Shown here piece after piece: positions 46,856 to 57,870 of a DNA stretch of 64,000 nt. The stretch is from Isoetes taiwanensis. Lineage: Eukaryota; Streptophyta; Lycopodiopsida; Isoetales; Isoetaceae. Numbering within the stretch: position 1 is the first letter of the stretch; every line of letters begins with the position of its first letter. The notes under the pieces were generated by a model, which was given only the letters and a program-made list of their open reading frames with translations, made no database searches and was not told where the DNA came from. The position numbers and the translations under genes were made by a program. The DNA is taken from contig JAJEKV010000053.1 in assembly GCA_021234155.1 (NCBI GenBank), positions 62,001 to 126,000 on the forward strand, read 5' to 3'.

Positions 46856-48235
46856 TTAATATGCATCACTTTTAGCAAAATCGGAGAAAAATGGGTCGAG
46901 CTTCATCTTGTGCAAGATTGATGTGGGAAGACAAACAAGCACCTCTCGCTCACGATGGCTAGCGTCTGAACCAGGCAGTATGGCTACAAGTCCATCACAC
47001 AAATCTGGCAAAGGTACTGAGAATTTAAATTGTTTGAGTGAGCCCCACCCAAGATCAATACTATACAAAGGAAACGAAGGAAATGCAGTGCTTACAACTT
47101 CACGTCCTAGGCAAACACCGGCACCAGGAGCACAAGCAAATTCCTTGCCTTCAATGCGGCGCAACTTGAGCCAATCTATGAGGGATTGGCTCGAATTGGG
47201 AGTGCAGCTTTGGATGGCACTGCGTATCTGCCTGGCAGCATACAAAAGACCGTCTTCTTGGAGCAAAGTTCCACAGTGGCCCTTGGCTCGAACCATCACC
47301 ACGGCATTGCCAAAGTATGACGTTGGCAATGGGGGATTAAACCTGTTGCCTCCGCGCAAGTTTATTGGAATAGTGTAGCCCGTCTCCATGTCTCCGACCA
47401 GACCTCTGGCCCTTGTTATGCTGCACCATAACAAGGATGATATTGCTTCGTAGGCTGACGGTTTTTTGCCATAGCGAGGACATCCATTCTGGATCTCTCG
47501 TGCAAGCTGCTCTATCGCCTCATCTGCTATCACAAACACCTCTGAAGTTACAGGCTCTTTTGAGCTAATTGCGAAGTCTGATTTAGTAGTAGTTGTTTGA
47601 AAGAAACAAGTCATACCACTAGGCAACCTGACATTCACCCTTGCTGCATCTCTTGCATTTAGAATTCCTCTTTCAAAGCATGGTGGATTTGAAAATGTTA
47701 ATCCTCTTGATATTTCTCCCCATGCTTTCATGAAATCTATCACAGAGATTCCATCCATCACAATGTGCAAAGCACTCAGCCCAACCGCAAGTCCGCCGCA
47801 CGAAAACACAGTGGCTTGTATCCGAAGGAGCGGCACATCGAACTTGTCTTGGATCCATGTATTTTTGGGATTCAAGCTCAGATCGATGACAGAATTCCGC
47901 AGATCAGAACGGCAAGGCATTGCCTCATCTGCAATTGCTTCGTAGAATGGTATCCCTTTGCCATTCACGTATACTTCTGTTTTATCAGAATAGCCTTGCC
48001 TCAGCCTTCCTGCTAGCATTGGAAATTCGGATAGGGTCTGGGAAAGGGAGTTTTTTAGCTTGTCCATGGCAGAAGAAATCTCAGAGCTCTGTATCCCTGC
48101 ATTTGAAAAAATATAAGCTGCTTGGAAATAGTAATCAGAACGTTCGGAAATGAGATCGAGATTAGAGAGTGGAAATGCAAAGGGTGGGATTGATTTAGCA
48201 GGGACTACAGTTGAAACGTTGCTGATTTTCACCAT
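46856..48235 (-). CDS. BAHD acyl-CoA-dependent acyltransferase, intact
   Basis: A single uninterrupted 459-codon frame, ATG at 48,235 to stop at 46,856. BAHD enzymes, in the cytosol, transfer acyl groups from acyl-CoA to alcohols or amines in phenolic, alkaloid, terpenoid or cutin-related metabolism. The catalytic motif is HIVMD at residues 157-161 and the structural motif is DLGWG (394-398), with L for the usual F. LAGRL (74-78), NLRGG (292-296) and SYFGNAV (306-312) are further family marks. Length is typical (430-460) and no signal peptide or membrane segment is seen. The start is supported by VKISNVSTVVPAKSIPP, the usual BAHD opening style. It is intronless here. The substrate cannot be told from the sequence. 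Pseudogenes 4 and 5 are its close paralogues. It lies between Helitron termini. Confidence 0.93.
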   Translation of the reverse strand: MVKISNVSTVVPAKSIPPFAFPLSNLDLISERSDYYFQAAYIFSNAGIQSSEISSAMDKLKNSLSQTLSEFPMLAGRLRQGYSDKTEVYVNGKGIPFYEAIADEAMPCRSDLRNSVIDLSLNPKNTWIQDKFDVPLLRIQATVFSCGGLAVGLSALHIVMDGISVIDFMKAWGEISRGLTFSNPPCFERGILNARDAARVNVRLPSGMTCFFQTTTTKSDFAISSKEPVTSEVFVIADEAIEQLAREIQNGCPRYGKKPSAYEAISSLLWCSITRARGLVGDMETGYTIPINLRGGNRFNPPLPTSYFGNAVVMVRAKGHCGTLLQEDGLLYAARQIRSAIQSCTPNSSQSLIDWLKLRRIEGKEFACAPGAGVCLGREVVSTAFPSFPLYSIDLGWGSLKQFKFSVPLPDLCDGLVAILPGSDASHREREVLVCLPTSILHKMKLDPFFSDFAKSDAY

Positions 48236-48290
48236 CTCGTATTGTTGTTTTTTGCCTTGCTTCTCGTATGTTCTCTCTCGTAGCCCTTAT

Positions 48291-48297
48291 CTTATAG
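48291..48297 (-). promoter_or_regulatory. Possible TATA box of the BAHD gene
   Basis: The minus strand reads CTATAAG about 55 bases before the ATG, followed by a short purine-rich leader. Position fits a TATA element with a leader of some 25-30 nt. This is inference from spacing only. Confidence 0.3.
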
Positions 48298-48386
48298 CAG
48301 CTTGTCGGCAGGGTTTGTATGGTCTGCAGTTACAGGAATTTAATTTAATCAGTGGCACAGCAGTAGCTACTGATTTTCCTTCACCA

Positions 48387-48492
48387 ACAGCTTAAATGTT
48401 CTGGACTTGCCGGCCCGGAATGCGCTTCTACGGTGGCCCCACAGCTTAAATGTTCTGGCTGGACTTGCCGGAATGCTTCTACGGTATGGGCT
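48387..48492 (+). repeat. 54-bp tandem duplication upstream of the BAHD gene
   Basis: ACAGCTTAAATGTTCTGG through CTTCTACGGT occurs at 48,387 and 48,441, with small indels (CTGG and CCCGG additions). It lies 150-250 bp upstream of the BAHD start and may affect its promoter. Confidence 0.75.
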
Positions 48493-48681
48493 TTACCCCA
48501 CATTTAAAATACCAGCTTGCAGTGTCAATACCAGCGTTGGGGAAACCTTTTCCCTTCTATCGGAAAATTTCCTATAGTTTTCTCACCCAATCGGAATTTA
48601 TAAGTTTGAATCGGATCGTTCCTGCAAACAAAATTCACAACCGGATCCCACTTTACCAAGACAAAGAGAACTCAAAGTATA

Positions 48682-48709
48682 CTAGTTATGGTGCCCGGCG
48701 TTGCCGGGC
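48682..48709 (-). mobile_element. Helitron 3' terminus (minus strand)
   Basis: On the minus strand a hairpin GCCCGGC-AAC-GCCGGGC (48,693-48,709) is followed by ACCATAACTAG and T. The body extends to the right. The last 14 bases equal those at 4,577-4,590, so both belong to one family. The 5' end was not found. Confidence 0.75.
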
Positions 48710-49651
48710 GTAAATACAATTTTATTATACAATCATATGAATAAGATGTAGGATTTAGTAACATATGTAGGGTTGTCAAGCACGCTCTTTCTAAATTATT
48801 GTCTAAGTTGGAGATTCATTACATGATGATATTTGTTCATTTGTGTACTATTTTTGTATTAGATATGTGGAAATAACCATTTGTTTGTACAGTCTCGTGC
48901 GTACATGAGTCTATCTCTTCTTCTAGATAATTTCGTGTGCTTTCTAGTTCTTAAAGCATTGCCAAATAGTTAAAGATCCAACATTTTCGTGCATTGTATG
49001 AGGGGGCATAGTTCTCTTCATTGTATGTGGCGCATAGATGTGTATACTTTTGTCCTCTTCTTAGAAATGCCTTGTTACCTTCATAATTTTCGTGCCAAGA
49101 AAAGAAAGGGGTCACATATTATGAGGATGGGCGTGGCTTTTGGCCACATAGCAACATAATAAAAAAGGCAACAACTTGGTCATGAGGAATGCCCTTAGTC
49201 GTGTTACAATTTTTGTGTTTTGTTTTGCTAGGGAGGGGTATTTTGCTTCATAAATGGGGCATCATTTTACGTTAGTGTGTTTTGTGCTTAGGAAAGGGTG
49301 TCTTATTTTTGCTTAAGGTGGAGGGTGGCTTTAAATTTATTTGGAATAGGAGGGTGAGAATGTTCTTCTTATATGTGGAATTGGAGGGAGAGAATGTAAA
49401 GTGAAAATTTTTATGTTGAATAGTAATGTAAAGGAATGCTTTTAAGTGGTATTGTATAGCATGCTAGAGAAATGCACTAGAAAACATATTACAACATAGC
49501 ATGTTGATTGCTAAGAAACAACTATGCAAGAAAATCTTATGCTTTGAAATGTTGTATAGCATGGGAGAAATAAAGCTCAATAAAAGACAATAGAACATGG
49601 CATGTTGTTAGTAATGATCACATGTAGCATGGCTTCTCATCATGGCATGCC
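48710..49651. other. Interval presumably inside a Helitron, no gene seen
   Basis: AT-rich. GTGTTTTGTGCTTAGG and GGAGGGTGGCTTT type text, with repeated GCATGTTG and TAGCATG words at 49,450-49,650. No protein frame of note. Confidence 0.4.
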
Positions 49652-51072
49652 AACTTGAATGCCTATGCATAGAAAGTCATATGTTGTCAGGGTTTATCAT
49701 CATCCCTCTATCTTGTAGCGGGACTTCTAATACATGATGCCGACGAATGCCTATGCATGCCATGGCATCGACTGAATGCCCTATGCATATCGACATCATA
49801 TGTTATCATCTTTGTCATCATCCTCTATCCTCACTGCCTCTATGCATACACGAAAGTCTGCATATGCTGAAGCCTATATATGAGAATCAATGATTGAAGT
49901 AGGTGCTATAATGCATAAATCTTATCCAACTCATCTTACCCATAATAAAAATGCTTAGTAAAAAAGCTCAGATTGGTAGAGATATAAATAAACAATATAT
50001 CAATGCTTAGTTTGATGGAGATATTTGTAAACAACAAAGAACCATAGAGAAAGCAACGCTAACAAAGTCATGAATGTCTACAAAATAAGATAAAATTGAT
50101 GAATGACGATGATAGCCTCCAATTTCTTGATGATCGCAAAGGTCTTAACTCTTTCCTCTCCTTTCACGATGGCCACAAACCTGTCTTGTCCTCTATTCTC
50201 TACGATGGTAAAAGCTTCATACTATCTCCAACCGCAGAAAGATCCGCACTCATTCCTCCTGCCCAAAAAAGATAAGAATCGCCCCTAATTCTTGTAAACA
50301 TGGGGTAAACATGAGCATAAGGACATGTTACGTATTGCTAACTTGAATGCCTATGCATAGAAAGTCATATGTTGTCGAGTTTATCATCATCCCTCTATCT
50401 TGCTTGAGGACTTCTAATACATGATGCCGACTGAATGCCTATGCATACCATGGCATGTCACCGACCTGAATGCCTATGCATACGACATCATATGTTATCC
50501 AGCTTTGTCATCATCCCTCTATCCTCACTGCCTCTATGCATACACGAAAGTCTGCATATACTGGAAACCCTATATGAGAATAATGATTGAAGTAGGTGCT
50601 ATAATGCATAAATCTTATCCAACTCATCTTACCCATAATAAAAATGCTTAGTAAAAAGCTCAGATTGAGTAGAGATATAAATAAACAATATATCAATGCT
50701 TAGTTTGATGGAGATGTTTGTGGCAACAAAAGAACCATAAACAACGCTAACAAAGTCATGAATGTCTACAAATAAAGATGAAATTGATGAATGACGATGT
50801 CTTCTCAATTTGCTGATGATCTGCAAGGTCTTAACTCTTTCCCTCTCCCTTTACTGCGATGGCCACACAAGCGTCTTGTCCTCACATTCTCTCACGATGG
50901 TAAAGCAACTGTACTATCTCCAAGCGCAAAAGATGCACTCATTCCTCTGCAAAGATAATAAGAATCGTCCTAATTCTTGTAAACATGGGGTAAACATGAG
51001 CATAAGGACATCACCGAGAGGATGCATGAGACATTCTTGTAAACATGGGGGTAAACATGAGCATAAGGACAT
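49652..51072 (+). repeat. 688-bp tandem duplication plus partial third copy
   Basis: AACTTGAATGCCTATGCATA begins at 49,652 and again at 50,340, and the copies run in parallel to CTTGTAAACATGGGG (50,291 and 50,976). A partial third repeat of the last 45 bases is at about 51,031-51,072. Each copy has internal CTATGCATA words and TTATCATCATCC. The copies differ by many 1-5 base indels. The frames (for example 50,103-50,288) are not recognised. Confidence 0.85.
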
Positions 51073-51639
51073 CGGAGGATGCATGAGGCGGAGGCGATGA
51101 AATTATTGATAAAATCTGAGTTTTTTGAAAGCGTCGATTAAGATGGGAAAAGATTAAACCAAAGCAATGCAAAAACAGAAGGAAAACTTTACGGGCAATT
51201 GAGCAACTCCCTGGCGCAAGGGCTTCAGGAGAAAAAGTGGTGGAGAGGTATGGTCTGAGGCTTCTGCTGGCGACTCGGCTCCACAGGAGAGCTAGGCCTA
51301 AGTGGGCATAAAGGTGGTTTTCTGAATAGTTCTAAATTATACATGCTTAAAATTCTCCAATGTCTCACATTGCCTTGTATATGCATATTTATTATCTCAT
51401 TCAACAATTACACTATTGAGGCAATTATAAGATCCATGACTATAAAGATCTGAGGAGGATACAACATAAACAATTTAGAGGTTGGAGCAAGCATAAAATT
51501 CATTTGGCACCTCATCCTTTACACTCGTCCTTCCACACTCATCCACTTTTAGGATCCTTCAACATGGCTTGTCCTCAACATTTGTCTTTTAAGCCTCTAA
51601 ACCCATGTAAAAGGCGTTCCATATCTTATTTGGAATGGA
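51073..51639. other. Interval between two tandem duplications, no gene seen
   Basis: AT-rich with only short frames. Nothing shared with other parts of the window was noticed. Confidence 0.4.
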
Positions 51640-53605
51640 AGGAATTGTAACATCGTTTGTTCTTCCATGTGAAGCGGAATGTAAACATCCTTGCCATACA
51701 TTTCTGGCTATACCTTGAACAACAGCACGGGACAGTTTGAGAAATGCATTATGGTCTTGGTCTTTTAATCCGACAAACCATAAATGTGGCTGACTATCTG
51801 CAAGTAAATAAAAATAGAAAGGGAATCAAGCCTAAGAAGATGCTTCGACCTATTGTAACCTAAGAAGACATCAATGGACCAAGCTTGGATATATGCTAGA
51901 GCAATTTCTAGAGCCCATTATAAGACTTGTGGCTCAAATACAAATTTGAGAGATCAAAATTTGGATCATCTGAGACCACCTTATGCCCCTTAGGCATGTG
52001 GAATCTCAATTACAAATTGGCGGGTAGAAACAGTGAAGTAAGTTTTTTGTATACCACATGCACCTCTGTTTCTCCAAATACTTCCATCATTGGCAGCAAA
52101 ACAATTGAAAGCCCTATATACTCGCCTTAAAATTACGATTCAAAGATTACCTTAGAAGAACCTCGAATGGCACGTATCTTAAGCTTGTTTTCTTCATCTC
52201 CATTGTTGCACCTTATGTTATGTGGATACCTATAGAGTCTATCCTTTCTAAACAATGATCTATTTCAATCTGAGGGGATGCAAAAGAAACATACATTTCA
52301 TAAGCATTTCTCACCATGAAATGCATTCATCTGCACATCGGAAAATATAAAAAGCAATCTTAAAAATATAATCAATTGGCTAAAGAAGAATCTCAATTAA
52401 TCTTATGAAGGAGCAACATGCATATATATTTGCTCCACCATTTTAACTTTAAGCCCAACTTCTTCATGCCCCGGATCCGAATTGTTTGTGGCATGTTTTA
52501 AGCTCCCATAAATGGATATAGATATGAACTAAGAAGCATTGAGTTCTTTTCCCCTAATGAGAACACAAATAGAGCCCATTTATTCTTTGTAATGGAAGGA
52601 ATTGTAACATCATTTTGTTCTTCCATGAAACAGTAAAGCTTATCCTTGCCATACATTCACTATACCTTGAACAATTTTTTTGGGCGGGTTTGAGAAATGC
52701 ATTATGGTCTTGATCTTTAATCCGACCAAACCATAAATGTGGCACAACCATACGCAAGTAAATAAAAATAGAAAGGGAATCAAGCCTAAGAAGATGCTGC
52801 GACCTATTGTAACCTAAGAAGACATCAATGGACCAAGCTTGGATATATGCTAGAGCAATCTCTAGAGCCCATTATAAGACTTGTGGCTCAAATACAAATT
52901 TGAGAAATCAAAGCTGGATCATCACGAGACCTTTGCTCATTCAAGCTCCATTCTCCTTATTTACCGGAGCAAATCCACGCATCATAAACTACTCATGGTG
53001 GATGAGAGTTGGGCATGTGGAATCTCAATTACAAATTGGCGGAGTAGAGAAACGATTGAAGTAAGTTTTTGCATGTCACATGCACCCTCATTTCTCCAAA
53101 TACTTCCATCATTGGCAGCAAAACAATTAAGACCCTATATACTCGCCTTAAATTGAGGATTCAAAGATTACCTTAGAAGAACCTCGAATGGCATGTATCT
53201 TAAGCTTGTTTCTTCATCTCCATTGTTGCTGACTTATGTTATGTGGATACCTCTGAGTCTATCCTTTCTAAACAATGATCTATTTCCAATCTCGGGATCG
53301 CAAAGAAACATACATTTCATAAGCATTTCGCCATGAAATGCATCCACTACACATCGAGAAAATAGAAAAAAAGCAATCTTAAAATATAATCAATTGGCTA
53401 AGGAAGAATCTCAATTAATCTTATTAAGGAACAACATGCATATATATTTTGCTCCACCATGGAAGCTTTAAAGCGCAACTTCTTCATGCCTTTGGTCGAG
53501 TTGTTTGTGGCATGTTTTAAGCTCCCATAAATGGATATAATCTGAACTAAGAAGCATTGAGCCTTTTCCCTAATGAGAACACAAACATAGCCCATTTATT
53601 GCTGT
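51640..53605 (+). repeat. 954-bp tandem duplication, two copies
   Basis: GGAAGGAATTGTAACATC starts at about 51,640 and 52,593, and AAGTAAATAAAAATAGAAAG at 51,802 and 52,756. Both copies run through ATCAATGGACCAAGCTTGG and GCAGCAAAACAATT to a shared end ACACAAA-ATAGAGCCCATTTATT (about 52,563-52,590 and 53,580-53,603). The copies differ by scattered indels. No recognisable protein is encoded, although several 65-90 codon frames occur. Confidence 0.85.
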
Positions 53606-54499
53606 GAAATGTCTGTATGCCCCTTATTTTCCAAAGCCCATGATTTCCAGTTGCCTCTTTAGCTCTTTCATAAATAAAAGCTCTGGCCTGTGCAATGATG
53701 TTTCATTTAAAGAAGAACTAAAACATATAAAAACGCACCTATGTTCGGACAAAGGTAGGTGAAGTCGGCGATATAAACCAAGCTTAAGATCCTCTTCATC
53801 TAGAAATACCCCTTCCATCGATTTGACAAAGGGTAAAGGAACAACGGATCAAAATGTGGAAAGGTCTGAACTATGATAAAGAAGGCATCGACAATCAAAC
53901 AAAGCAAAGATTTAACACAAAGATAGGGGAAGAAATCACGAGGCAAGCGTCGCGTGCAATCATCGCCTAGTGGAATCCGGATAAGGATAGGAGACAGTTG
54001 AAAACATTGGGGCATATGGCTGAAATCGTATGAAGAAATTTTTTACCTCTTGATTTTTGGATAATCGGGTTTTGAAGAATCGAGAAAGGAGATAAAAAAT
54101 CAACGAAGCCACTCGAAGCCACTCCTGCGGTCATTAAGTGGCATGCATGCGAGATCATGCATCTGCGAGGATAATGGATCGGTTAACCCTGCTCAAAAAC
54201 ACAAGCAAAAAAAAAAAATTCCGATTTTTGAAAGAAGCGTAAAAGTTTCCGGCCACCAAAAACCAATAATCTTAGGAAATCACCTAAGAAAAAATCCAAA
54301 ACTTTTCACCATCCGGAAACTTCCAAATTAACAAGATTGATTACAACCACACACAAGGACTCAATAGCTAAAATATCAAAGTAAAACCAAATCAAAATGC
54401 TATATTGAAGCAAAAGAATCATACCAAGAATACAATAGCCTAAGAGGAATTAAACATGTAACATCAAGAAGAAGAATAAGTTTGGTTCTCTCCTTGAAA
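53606..54499. other. Interval, no gene seen
   Basis: Short frames only. The stretch at 54,190-54,330 is A-rich. No repeat shared with other parts of the window was noticed. Confidence 0.4.
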
Positions 54500-55080
54500 G
54501 GATGTTGTAGGCGCCATTCGGGGAGAAAAGATAACCTCTGCATGAATTGCCACTTTGAGACCCTGGATTATATCTTGTCTATTTGTTGCCACATAGTCAT
54601 ATATCAGCCATGAATCTGTAGAGTTTGGGACATAGATCTAAATCTAAAACAACATTCTCGGGCTTCAAGTTTCCATGGATGCCATGGCTGGCCATGTGTA
54701 AATGCCGAGCCTAGCTCTTTGCTATGGCGATTTTCATATAGCTCCCAATTTAGGTTGCCAAATAAGAGCCTATCTAATGAGCCCTTTGGAAAATATTCAA
54801 GCACCAGCATTCGGTATTCCCTTGAACCACAGAATCCATAAAGGCGACAAAATAATTTGTATCCATCTCTCAATTTAGGAGGACCATTGCTTGCACAATT
54901 CTTTCTCTCCTTTACGAAAGCCCAATTCGATTTTCTTCTTTGCAACCATTTCCATCCTCTAGAATCCCTTTGTAGACACTTCCAAAGATGCTGCTTTCGA
55001 TTACGTGACTAAAACCCTATAGCCTTTTCTAGGGTTTCAAAGGAAAACTTCTGTGGCGTTTTAGATCGCAGGCGAGGCAT
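54500..55080 (-). pseudogene. Receptor-like kinase pseudogene (kinase N-lobe and start of C-lobe)
   Basis: Plant receptor-like kinases signal at the plasma membrane. Minus-strand pieces in order: PQKFSFETLEKAIGFSHVI, then SSIFGSVYKGILEDGN (glycine-rich loop), MVAKKKIELGFRKGEK (the invariant lysine region), RLYGFCGSREYRMLVLEYFP, KGSLDRLLFGN, and HGIHGNLKPENVVLDLDLCP (catalytic loop with N where active kinases have HRD). The LYGFC and LVLEYFPKGSLDRLLFG phrases resemble G-type lectin SD2-5-like kinases. Frameshifts separate the pieces, and no activation segment, extracellular or membrane domain is readable. Confidence 0.85.
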
Positions 55081-56024
55081 TGGACTTAGACCCCCTATAG
55101 CGTGATGCTCCCTTTTTGAGAGATTATTGTATACAAGAATGGCAAAATTTGGGATGAATGCATTGTAAAACCGTCGAGGCGATGGAATTATCCGGTTGCA
55201 ATGAAAAAAAAATAGGCGCCCTTCATTCGGTTTTGGACGAGAGCCGCATTGGTTCTCTACATTACGCATTCACAATACAATATGCAAGGGCATCTAATTT
55301 GCAAAGGGCATTAACAATCTTGATCTTCTTGCCAAGAAAGTACAAAGCTAGATCTTTCGTAATATAGAGCGAAATAAAAAATAGAGATTTACCTTTGAGC
55401 TCATTGTGGTGTATCTATGTGTATTCATTTCACGTGTGGTGTGGTTTTCTCCTTAAAAGCGGATGCCCTTGTTCTTATTGCATAAATCTTGTTGGGCAAA
55501 ATCTAGACCGGCCCGGTTCTACAACTCTGTTTGAGCGGATCGAAATGCTGCTACTCTTGAGGGCGTGGTCGTTCTCCTAATCCACGGGAACTATCGCCGG
55601 CATTGTTCTTGGGTTCACAAGTATTGACCAACGGCGGGGGCATGGTTCTTGACTTTTCGTGTAGCGAGAGTTTCCCTCCTTTTTGTTTCTTCGTTTGCAA
55701 TAAATTATGTAGGCGATTTTTGTTGGAGGATGTACTATGGCAAAAGTACGGTTTGTATTTTCCATATCGGATAATCCCGAATTCAACAATTTATGTGGGA
55801 ACTGGTTCCGCCACTCATATCTTTGGACGGTGGTGGAAATTTAAAGGCGGAGGAAAATGGCTTTACCGGAGTTTCCCCAATTTATATCGCCTACACACAA
55901 CTATCGGATTCCACAAATGGTCTACTAGTCTGAGAAAGTTGAAAGTTGGAGCTATTATCCCGCCCTAGATTAAACCACGGCCTAGATTAAGCGGCTCAAA
56001 TTTAGTCAACTCAATGATCTTTTT
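55081..56024. other. Interval 5' of the kinase pseudogene, nothing assigned
   Basis: A 121-codon plus frame at 55,603-55,968 and shorter minus frames exist, but none resembles a kinase ectodomain or any other family I know. Confidence 0.35.
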
Positions 56025-56148
56025 TTTTTATCCATATACATGTTTAGCAATTCCTAGTACTTGTGACCTATTTGGTAGTTGTCTCAAGTGGCAACCATTT
56101 TATCTTTAAATAAGCAATTCAAAATATCATCTTTGATTTTTATTCATA
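56025..56148 (-). repeat. Dispersed repeat, inverted copy of 4,591-4,722
   Basis: The reverse complement reads TATGAATAAAAATCAAAGATG, through GTTGCCACTTGAGACAACTAC and ATGTATATGGATAAAAA, as at 4,591-4,722. It abuts the CTAG terminus at 56,149. Confidence 0.7.
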
Positions 56149-56180
56149 CTAGTAGCGGGTGCCGTTGCATATAAATCGAT
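56149..56180 (-). mobile_element. Possible Helitron 3' terminus (minus strand), weak hairpin
   Basis: The minus strand ends GCAACGGCACCCGCTACTAG and then T. The CTAG|T end and GGCACC resemble the ends at 48,682 and 4,590, but the hairpin (TGC-AACG-GCA) is short. The body would extend to the right. Confidence 0.4.
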
Positions 56181-57130
56181 TTTTAAGTCTAATAGTTATG
56201 AAATTGTATGTATGTGCACAATATTTTTGTTTTATCATTACAAAGAAATTTATCGCGGCCAAGGCCACGCGAACATTCTCTTTTTCAAAAGTGTCTTGTT
56301 GGACCCGATTAACGTCCAACATTCTCTTATACCAATGGCCAAGTGATTCTAGATTGATGTGAAGCAACCGTAAGATCTTACATTCTAACTCTAATTTAGA
56401 AATTACAAAGTACAATATTTAGCTTAGTCTTTTAAAAAGTTGGTCAATACTTTTTGTTATTGAAGGTTCATGTGTTCCACGGATATCAAACATCAAGTAG
56501 AATTATCAATTTCAGCTTTGAAGATGCCTCATCATCACTAGAATGCTATTTTTGCGAATAATATAAATTGAAATAAATCCAAAAGGAACTCCAATCTGAC
56601 ATCTCTCGACACAAATTTTTGGTGAGTTACCAAAGCTCATCCACCATCCATAAAAATCATCTAGATTTAGCTCAATAATGTAGTCTTTTTCATCTGTGCC
56701 ATCTTTGCAAATCAAAATATAATTGCAAATCAACTCAAGCGTTAGCTACAATTTCACACAGCGATAGAATCCACATCGCATTGCTAAGATTAGAAAAATG
56801 CTAATTTCATATTAAACAATCAAGCTTTAGCAATGTAACAAAATGGAGAGAATATTTACCTTGCATGCAATTAGTGAAGCGAACAATGGCTCACAATAGC
56901 TCTTCAAGTGCGCTCAATGCGTCGTGACAATAGAAGGTCTTCTATTTATAAGATGGAGTTTTGTTGGATGATGGACACACATAACTAATCTAGGGCTATA
57001 TTTATGCCAAGTGCCTATATCACAACTCGCATGTAATCATTAATATCATTCGATATATATTTCATATCCACAATTATCCTAAAATGGGTATCATTAAGAT
57101 TCTATATATATTGGGATTGATATCTTCTAA
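56181..57130. other. AT-rich interval, no gene seen
   Basis: Only short frames occur. No recognisable protein and no repeat with the rest of the window. Confidence 0.4.
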
Positions 57131-57139
57131 CAAATTTGC

Positions 57140-57470
57140 CAATGGCGCCAATAAATGCAAAGTGCACACATGTCGTGCTTTGATAATTCCATAATAAATG
57201 CAAAGCGTATTAATGGCCTTAATAAATGCAAAGCATATTAATGGCCATAATAAATGCAAAGGGTATTAATAGCCGCAATAAATGCAAAGTGCACACATGT
57301 GGTTCAAACTTTGATAAGCAATAAATGCAAAAGCGTATTAATGGATCGCAATAAATGCAAAGCGTATTAATGGCATAATAAATGCAAAAAGGTATTAATG
57401 GCCACAATAAATGCAAAGTGCACACATGTAGGTGCTTTGATAATTATGCAATAAATTCAAAGCGTAATCT
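57140..57470 (+). repeat. 25-bp repeat with about 128-bp higher-order period
   Basis: The unit ATAAATGCAAAGCGTATTAA plus TGGCC is repeated about ten times. Every third to fourth unit is a variant with AGTGCACACATGT followed by a GCTTTGATAA piece. The variant units start at 57,151, 57,278 and 57,407, so a higher-order unit of about 128 bp has been copied. Frames over it (CTLHLLWPLI, CIYYAINTL) are by-products. Confidence 0.9.
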
Positions 57471-57477
57471 TGTATAA

Positions 57478-57870
57478 TAAAAGATTCCCTAGATACCCTT
57501 AGATTTCCTCTTAGATTCCTTAAGATTCTACAAAGATTCCCTAGATTCTTAAAAGATTCTATTGGGATTCCCCTAAACTTTATTAAGATTCTCTTAGATT
57601 CTCCAAGATTCTATTTAAATTCAAATATTTTAAAGACTTTATGACAATTTGCATAGATTCTCCTAGATTTTCATAGAGTCTATTAAGATTCACCTAGATT
57701 CCCAAAGATTATCCCATGATTCCTCTAGGTTCCCGAAGATTCTATGAAGATTCTCCTAGATTCTTCAAGATTCTATGAAGATTCTCTTAGATTCTTTAAA
57801 AGATTCTATCAAGATTCCTTAGATTCTCAAAACTTTTAGGAAGATTCCCAAAGATTCTAAAGGGAATGTA
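57478..57870 (+). repeat. AGATTC-based minisatellite
   Basis: About twenty-five AGATTC words, spaced 8-18 bases, in forms such as AAGATTCTCTTAGATTCTCC and CCTAGATTC. The spacing is irregular, so it is an old or replication-slippage-derived array. It begins about 10 bases after a TCTTGTATAATAAAAG sequence at 57,468 that resembles a Helitron 5' end. Confidence 0.85.

Noticed and set aside
46470-48709. One Helitron running from 46,470 to 48,682 with the BAHD gene inside
   Set aside because: The 5'-like end is on the plus strand and the 3' end at 48,682 is on the minus strand, so they cannot be the two ends of one element.
55603-55968. 121-codon plus-strand frame near the kinase remnant
   Set aside because: No recognisable domain, opposite strand to the kinase, and no supporting second copy. 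Noted only in the interval description.
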